Part shown: one piece after another, positions 52,300-64,000 of the stretch | Numbering within the stretch: the first letter of the stretch is position 1 | Layout of the letters: each line of letters begins with the position of its first letter | Assembly (NCBI GenBank): GCA_009760855.2 | Contig: WPIO01000013.1 | Location: 1,462,001-1,526,000 of the forward strand | Source of the DNA: Cristatella mucedo | Lineage: Eukaryota; Bryozoa; Phylactolaemata; Cristatellidae | DNA: 64,000 bases | Reading direction: 5' to 3' | Position numbers and translations under genes: made by a program | Notes under the pieces: model-generated | Seen by the model: only the letters and a program-made list of their open reading frames with translations | Database searches by the model: none | Told to the model about the DNA's origin: nothing

Positions 52300-53470
52300 A
52301 AGCCTAACTACAACAAAGACGAGCAGCGCACACTCTGACCGCTAGGACTTCCGTCGCGAGTAGAGCCATTGCCTTGCTGGCCACCGCTCGCCGGGCGACG
52401 GCTAGTGCAAGAACCGAACTTTCTCGGCGGTGACTTTTTTCGGCCCGCCGACGGCTCGCAGCGCTCGGGTAGGCCGGCTGAGGTGTGTGAGCGAACGCGC
52501 CAAGCCGCCGTCGCTGCAGCGCTCGGACTTTTGCACTTCCGGGAGACCGGACATTGTTCGATCGCAGCCCGCGCAGTCGACACGGCGGCTAGAAAAAAAC
52601 GGGTCACCCGACTCGCCAGCAGTTGATCGCGCTCTAATTTTCCGACTCGCTTTTCACCAAGTCTCCGTCCTGCTGTCGGCTAACCTTCGTGCCGGCACGA
52701 ATGCATTCAACCATCTCAACGCCGCCTCGAGCAGCTTCTCGGATTGCCTCGCGGCACTACCCCTTAATGCAGGCTTTCGTCGGTGACAGGTCTACCCAAC
52801 GAGTGCGATCGGAGGGGACCGGCATGTAAGGCCAAGCGTAGCGTTGCAAATGGACCGCAGCTGCACTCGCATGGTAGGGAAAGCGAGTACAGGAAAGAAA
52901 CGGGAAAGTACGGGAAAGAGTAAAGGGAAGGAGGAGAAAGTTTCGGAGGCTGAAGGACGCAGCTAAGGAAGAATGTGCGGAGAATTCGCCGGTGCGAACG
53001 CCGTGCATTCAATCGCTCGCCGCCGGCGTACTGCAGCAGCATGCAGCGCGTCGGATGCAGCGACAGCTCGCTCGCCCTCACTTGCCGCCTTGCCGCGGCC
53101 TTGACCGCACCACAAGCCGCCGGAACAGAGCTTCACTTGTCATCCAAGCCATGGGGCCGGCGGCGCGGTCGAATTCGAGAGGCTGGGCGGCCGGCGAGCA
53201 TTGGCCACGGCTGCAGCAGCAGCTCTGCAGCTGCTGCAGCCGTGGCCGCTGCATGCAACCGCACCGACGCTCGACGACTCTGGCTAGACATTGGAGGCAA
53301 GAAGTGAGACCTCTTAAACGAAAAGAGCGGCGATTGGTCAGGACAAACGAGCGCCGAGCGGGTACGCCGGAAAGCACACTCTTGGTAGACCTACTCCACT
53401 GACCGACGAACCGACGATTGGCCGCTACACGAGCAAGCGCCAAGGAAGTCAACCGGCGCCGGCAGCCGAC
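52300..53470 (+). promoter_or_regulatory. CpG-rich region upstream of Gr gene C (possible promoter/5' UTR)
   Basis: Strongly GC- and CpG-rich sequence runs without break into exon 1 of gene C. No TATA box was noticed. Many overlapping open frames on both strands are side effects of composition. Promoter function is inference from position only. Confidence 0.35.
53203..53247. repeat. Perfect 18-bp-stem hairpin upstream of gene C
   Basis: Arms 53203-53220 (GGCCACGGCTGCAGCAGC) and 53230-53247 are exact inverse complements, with a 9-base loop AGCTCTGCA. It lies 224 bp before ATG 53471, possibly in the 5' leader. Confidence 0.9.
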
Positions 53471-58658
<5,188 letters not shown>

Positions 58659-58912
58659 CCGCTCTGGAAAACAAGAGAAGAGGCAGCACCAGTTTCAAGT
58701 GGTTAGTGGTTTATCTCTTATTTATTCTATAAGTGCTATATTGTTAGAATTTCAATAAGCTGGATGGCTAGTCCAAAGCTAGAGCAAGCAGTGAATCAAT
58801 TGACATGCGGAAACCATCTTGAGTTCTTAGTTTGAAAACAGTCTTGTAAAATGCATGCGTTTTCATAGTAGTTATTCTCGGCAGAATCTCGGATCATTCA
58901 CTGTTAACTTCA

Positions 58913-58918
58913 AATAAA
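58913..58918 (+). terminator. Candidate polyadenylation signal of gene C
   Basis: AATAAA 255 bp after the stop codon, within AT-rich sequence. Position is plausible; there is no transcript evidence. Confidence 0.45.
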
Positions 58919-58919
58919 T

Positions 58920-60080
58920 ACCTGCGGAATTGTCTCGTTGCTCGCTGTTTCTCCTAGAACAATGTAGGTTGAAATTACAAAAAATGTGCGAGCCGATGGA
59001 ATTAATTAAAAAAATAAGAATACCAAAAGAAAACAAAATTGCTATAAAGACGCCTTACAAATCATGGAAGCATAGCACGTCAACTGGTAGGAAAAGCGAC
59101 AGAACATTCTAGGTACTCGCTCACCACAGATTTTAAAATTTATGAAATTTAAAGCGAAAACTTTTACAAAGCGACTCCAGGGTTGCAACTTGCAGAGCAT
59201 GTGCAATGGCATGCAATGTCATAAGCACAGGTGACGTATCTCCGTCTGTTACTCGGCAAAGCCACAAGGACTAAGTTGATGTTACGGTGAAGTTTTAAAA
59301 ATTGAAGCCAAAGGTTAACGGCCTTGGGTTTCATTACAGTAGCTAACAGGCTTCATCCCACGCAACACAGAAAAAATAAATAAAAAGCATTTATGAATCA
59401 GGAGGGCAGTTGTGCTAGTGAGCAGCATGAAATTTAGCAACTCGGGACTGCTGAAAATGATGCACCACGTTTGGTAGGAGTAGAGTAGATGTGCTTATGA
59501 ACGAATATCGGAAAGAGTTCTGAAGTCTAGGAGCCTGCAGAGCGAATGCTACTGCCGCCGACAGTCTTTAATCTTATGAATGAAACAGCTAGTTTATTAT
59601 CCAAGGACTCGGCGCACTATTAGATAGCGATAGGTACAGCGGTTGAGGTTGGTATGGCGCCATGTCATTTCGGGCCTTATGGGTTGGAGTTTAGCTTAAT
59701 TTTCTGCATCCTTTGATCGAAATGAAGCCATCGAAATGAACATACGGGAGATTCAATGACTAGGCTTGCAGTTACATAAATCACAATGGCTAGAGCCTTA
59801 AAGGCTGTGTGGTTGCTTAGCCTAAATCGAATTTTATTAATCCAGCCTTAAAGAAACCAGGGAGTTACTTAGATTTTAGCAAGCCGCCGTGGTAGCTGTC
59901 TATTACCCAGACACAGATAGAACTTTATAAAGCCATGAAAGTAGATTTCTTAATGAAGCCTTCAAGTTACATCCAGTTAGAAAAGAGGATACCTAAATTA
60001 CGAGCACGTATTGACGATCGCACTACCTATAATGCACTTGATAATGTACTTAATGTACTTGATAATGCACATGATAATGG
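58920..60080. other. No gene recognised downstream of gene C
   Basis: AT-rich. One short open frame (58930-59112) is lysine-rich with no motif. Near 60035-60090 there are degenerate ACTTGATAATG repeats into which a SINE inserted. Confidence 0.5.
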
Positions 60081-60084
60081 ACTT

Positions 60085-60231
60085 AAATAAAAAATATAAT
60101 TCATTTGTATAGCGCCCCAAGAGAACTAAATCCCTTTTCAGGCACTTCACATATGCCTTAGGGCTCGAGCCCACGACCTCAGCCAGTCCTTAGTCGGGGC
60201 GAGCACCTTAACCGCTTGACCAACCCAGCTC
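60085..60231 (-). mobile_element. SINE S2 with 18-bp target duplication
   Basis: Same tRNA-like head and LINE-like tail as 51537-51681. Flanking repeats 60067-60084 and 60232-60249 (GCACRTGATAATGSACTT) differ at two positions. Confidence 0.85.
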
Positions 60232-60329
60232 GCACGTGATAATGCACTTGACAATTCACTTGATGATGCACTACCTAATCACCAATTAGAAAAGTGAAGT
60301 CTCCTAATCCAGCGGTGGGCGTGAGTTGT

Positions 60330-60545
60330 TCTACGAGTGGAAATTGGTCGATATCGAGGATCTAATGTCTGCAAGGAAAGCATTCTAGTTTTCACGTCTT
60401 TGCCGTGAATTCTACTGGTTTAAATGACAAAAACTGGGTATCGTCAGCACAAAATGTTCCGCCGATCAATCTCAAATTTTTCCTAGAGGCTTGATATAAA
60501 TGGAAGACAGCAAAGTACGCAGAACGGACCACTGAATAATTCTAC
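60330..60545 (-). mobile_element. LINE family 2 fragment
   Basis: The minus strand resembles 44660-44850: the block after the YADD motif is recognisable, but the motif itself is eroded. Confidence 0.6.
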
Positions 60546-60639
60546 CTAATAATTTTAATTATAATAATACATTCTATAACAGTATCAGAAAACTTAAGAT
60601 GCTGTATAGAAAGAATTACCAAATAATTGGTGGTAAAAT

Positions 60640-60965
60640 ACGCAGGCAGCAGGCGTGTGGACGCAGGCACAGTGTTAGCAGGCGTATGCACACGAAGAAC
60701 GAATAACAAAGAGACCCACTAAATTTAGCAATACGGTGTGTTTTAAGTTACTTCTTAAATGTAGTCGTGTCAGCGGACTACATGGGACGCGCGTCGGCAG
60801 AGCGTTCCAGGCTTCGGGAGCGTAAAAACTAAAGACGAAGTCTCCAAAGGAGTCTCCAAAGGTTTTGAGAATTGCGAACGCCAAGGGTATACTGGATGAG
60901 ACCTGACCACAACACAGGACAGATCGAATACGATATCGGAAGTGTGATTTGAAAGTCGCCACCAA
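60640..60965 (-). mobile_element. Decayed LINE family 1 fragment
   Basis: Minus-strand C-terminal block (FGDFVFSFYAPEAWNALPTRV) and part of the 3' untranslated region. More diverged than other family 1 copies. Confidence 0.75.
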
Positions 60966-61179
60966 ACGGTCTGCCAGGCCGCTTATTGTTCTTATCTTTC
61001 AAATAGAAAACCAGGATCGATAGTGATCGATCGATTGAGCAAGACGAGAAAAGTAGCCCAGTGAATTTTGCCGCGCTGCGTAGAATGTCGCTGGTCGCAC
61101 GGAAGAGAGAAGTTTTAGTGGAGTAGTGGTGTCTTTCGAATCGCGACTGAAATTATTTTGACAACACGTTCTTCTCAAT

Positions 61180-61990
61180 GCGTTCTACAAGCTGCTTATC
61201 GGAAATCGCGTAGGAGCTGTACCTATGCTTAGATGCCTTCCAGCCCTCCAGCACGGCAAGTTCTCCCAAATCCCTTGCTGCATGAATTGCTGACGTCTGC
61301 ACAGGGATGACATCAACATTTCTCAAGTTAAATGATGATAAAGCCAACTTAATAGCACGATAAAACCTAGTTCGACTCATAAACAGGAAAGGGTAACGCT
61401 AAAAATCCGCACCGCTAGCACAGCTACTGTAACAAGTGCCAGAATTCCAGGTGCTCTGTTCCAAATGATAGCTACGTAGCATTAAAAAAATACAACCTGC
61501 TTAGATGGGTTTACTCTATCTTAGTTGGTCCATGCATTTGTGGCATCCCGTCTCTACTTCTGTAACTCACCGCTTGCAGGTCTACCGGTCTTTGCAATCA
61601 GGAACTTACGGCTGGTGGAAAACCTGCCAAATTACACCTATTATCTCCGACCTGTACCGACTCCCCATCATGCAGCGTATCAACTTAAAGATTGTGTCTC
61701 CCTATTTAGGGTCTTCTATTCTCTGGCTCCAGCATACCTATCTGAGCTAATCCACAACTAACGTAGTAGTGCCCGCTTTTCAGACTCAAAAATAGTTTAG
61801 CCTCGAACCAATCTCGAATCCTGTGGAAACCATGCCTTTAGTTCGTACGGCTCACAGCCTGGTACTCACTTCCGACCGACGTCACGAGACCCGCTGACTT
61901 GAAATTTAGAAAGAAGCAAAGCTCGCACATTTTACCTCCAAAATCTGGCGGGTCCTCGTGATTGGCTCTTTATGTGCTCATAAGTGTATC
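61180..61990 (+). mobile_element. Decayed LINE family 1 fragment
   Basis: Plus-strand blocks in LINE order: SSTASSPKSLAA-like near 61245, then VHAFVASRLYFCNSPLAGLP near 61528-61590, the LAPAYLSEL block near 61725, and C-terminal residues to about 61950. Broken frames. Confidence 0.75.
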
Positions 61991-61999
61991 CGTGAAGAC

Positions 62000-63480
62000 G
62001 AGAAAAGGTGACAGCAGAGGGTCTTCGAGAGACGCGCTCATTTAACTAGATTGAATACAGATGGCCAATTCGTTTGCAGAAACCCGAGAAATTTCTTAGC
62101 AAACGTCGCATATTGCCCCTAAGCACTTCGATCTATCGACAGTGGCTTTATGAAGGTACGCATACGTCTATTTTTGTTGACCATGGAGGCGGAAACACAT
62201 TGGCAGAACAGTTAATAACAGGGAATTAAGACCACTTTGAGTGGTCAAATAAAGGATTCACTGTCTTACATACTGTCAGCCCCCACGCTCACAAAATAGT
62301 CAGGAAGCAGAAAACCAGTCGTAAATAGAATTACGGTCAGTAAAAAATTGTACATGAAGTGTTCTACTATGATGGGTTCGGATGCAGACATTAAAAGATA
62401 AATTGTATTTATGAGTACATAAAAAATAAAATGAATTAGTAAATGATATTCTATTTAATAAAATTTATTCTTCGGATTAGTGGAGGCGGCAGAAGCTGGT
62501 AAGCCAGTTTCGTGTTTTTAGTAAATAGATAAGAATACCTACGACTCCGTGAGCACTGTCAAGTTTCAAGTTTACTGCATCGCGGAGTTTACTGTACCTA
62601 GGCTGTCGGCAGCGAATAGGTGCTGATAAAGATTATTCTGCGTAGCACAGATTAAAAAATATTTCTCAGGATCAATTCTTTTCAGGTTTCATTGTTGGAA
62701 AAATTTGGAGTTACCGAGCACATGCAGCAGAACGAAAACAGTAAACCAGATTGAGCAATGATCCGAGATAGTCGGTAGGCGCATAACAAGGTGACTGGGC
62801 AGACATCCTTAGTGATTAGGAGATCCGGAACATATCCATCAACTAAAGTTTAAGTCGCACGTCTATGTGTTACCTGTATCTACACTCGAAGGTCTATGCA
62901 TACATGTGCATTTACGCTTGCAGACACTGGTTCTGACTGGTCGCGACTGCTGCAGCCTTCACACGCGAACGGACACGCGCACGGTCACACGCACCGTTTT
63001 TGCTGTGTCTTCAGCTCTGCTTCCCCAAACCAGGGTTTTTCGAGTAGCTACCACCACTACCCTTACGACGACGACCACCTTGTCGATGACCAGCCTTCAC
63101 GGCGACCTGCTGCCTGCTCCTTTCACCGCTTGGCGCCTGCCTTGATGCCACAACGGCTGACGAGGTCCCACCTCTGACGTGCACGGTGATTCGTACGCGG
63201 CTGAACCAGGCTGCCGCCGGTGCACTCGTCGAAGCGTGCGATCAGCAGACCTGGTCTGTTAAATTGCTGCATTCATGCAGCACAGTGAGCCCGTGAACTT
63301 TTGAGCTACTCCTTGCCTGAGCTAGTGGTCGCGTTGCTGTTAACTCAACATATAGCTCCTAACCAGACCCTATTTAAGCAGCTGTGTATCTGTCGGTGCA
63401 TTCCTCCATAATGAACAGTAGGATTAGAGCTGAACCGATTGTTTGGAAGTCAACGCAAGCCGAAGCTCTCCAGACAGTCA
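62000..63480. other. No gene recognised
   Basis: AT-rich to about 62860, then mixed. Open frames at 62867-63177 overlap in two phases and show no domain. Confidence 0.5.
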
Positions 63481-63489
63481 ATATATAAA

Positions 63490-63610
63490 AGGACCTGACT
63501 GTTGCTAGGGTCGCCAACGTGAATATTGAAGTCACCTGCAATCAATAGGAGGCCAGTAACACATAAATACAATCGACTCAGCTAGATATAATATCCTCCT
63601 TTTCCAGCTA
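63490..63610 (-). mobile_element. LINE endonuclease fragment
   Basis: The minus strand reads VTGLLLIAGDFNIHVGDPS, with the endonuclease GDFN motif, near 63500-63560. Confidence 0.75.
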
Positions 63611-63651
63611 GGAGCATCCTTCAGAGACATCTCAGAGCGCTCAGGGCCATG

Positions 63652-63880
63652 ATAGCCCAGGAGATAAGGCGCTAGCTCTTAACGACCAAGGTCGTGTGTT
63701 CGAATCCAGCATCATTTTGAATCATGCGATGATTCGAACCCACGACCTCGGTCCCGAGGTCGTGGGTTCAAATCCTGCGGTGGGCGATCCTTTATTGCTA
63801 ACTGCAAGTGGTGGTGATAGACGTTAAGGCTCTTTTGCCACTATACAAATGAAGCTTTTAAATAAGCAAGCACATACACA
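63652..63880 (+). mobile_element. SINE S1 with a doubled tRNA-like head
   Basis: First head: GATAGCCCAGGAGATAAGGC and B box GTTCGAATCC (63699-63708). A palindrome (63731-63774) follows, and then the usual S1 body (GTGGGCGATCCTTTATTGC, TGCAAGTGGTGGTGATAGAC, CACTATACAAA). Confidence 0.85.
63731..63774. repeat. Head-to-head B-box palindrome in a SINE
   Basis: GATTCGAACCCACGACCTCG and its inverse complement (one mismatch) are separated by a tiny loop. Confidence 0.9.
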
Positions 63881-63886
63881 CATATA

Positions 63887-63950
63887 TACGTATACATATA
63901 CATATGCATATGCATATATATATATATATATATATACATATATATACATA
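63887..63950. repeat. TA/CATA microsatellite
   Basis: Mixed ATACAT, CATATG and TA units following the SINE tail. Confidence 0.9.
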
Positions 63951-64000
63951 TAAATGCAGGTGGAGTATTCCAATAAGCGGAGTGAGACTACATCTAGATT

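Noticed and set aside
63652-63780. Functional tRNA genes
   Set aside because: A and B boxes are present, but the sequences continue into SINE bodies and lack a convincing acceptor stem.

Overview
This is a non-coding-rich animal window with three intact, same-strand chemoreceptor genes embedded in old and young transposable elements. The three genes belong to the arthropod-type gustatory receptor (Gr) family. Each has one long first coding exon (TM1-TM6) and three short 3' exons joined by phase-0 introns, and each ends in a GTWITY(F/L)L... segment that matches the Gr TM7 signature TYhhhhhQF. This points to an arthropod. I cannot place the species from sequence alone.

Layout. Gene A: exons 2864-4000, 11454-11528, 11622-11708, 20962-21027. 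Gene B: exons 27172-28305, 33701-33775, 33869-33955, 36097-36162. Gene C: exons 53471-54583, 56549-56626, 56729-56815, 58530-58658. A and B are close paralogues lying in a direct segmental duplication (about 470-22466 and 26540-37594). C is a distant, GC-rich paralogue. Copy A is twice as long as copy B because it has an old LINE upstream (870-2630), LINE fragments at 6.6-9.06 kb, a 789-bp tandem duplication and a 6.5-kb foldback element.

The most unusual object is that foldback element, 12891-19381, in intron 3 of gene A. It is a giant imperfect palindrome (arms about 12891-16345 and 16914-19381, 568-bp centre). Its tips are GGGTTCGACGAATTACC inverted repeats, its arms are built of degenerate monomers of about 150-190 bp, and a decamer array (CCGCAATCCA, about 60 copies) is expanded at one end only. 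Gene B's intron 3 preserves the empty site (35079-35086, GCTAGAAC), which reveals an 8-bp target duplication and fixes both ends. No transposase is visible. Three monomers of the same family form a separate array at 40.39-40.92 kb.

Other mobile DNA: a CR1/L2-like LINE family with (ATT)n tails, many 5'-truncated copies in both orientations; a second, more decayed LINE family; two tRNA-derived SINE families, one of which shares its 3' tail with the CR1/L2-like LINE; and a decayed multicopy invertebrate ORF at 45.2-45.7 kb. Long CA, TA and GA microsatellites are frequent. No bacterial features, tRNA genes that look functional, or CRISPR arrays were seen.
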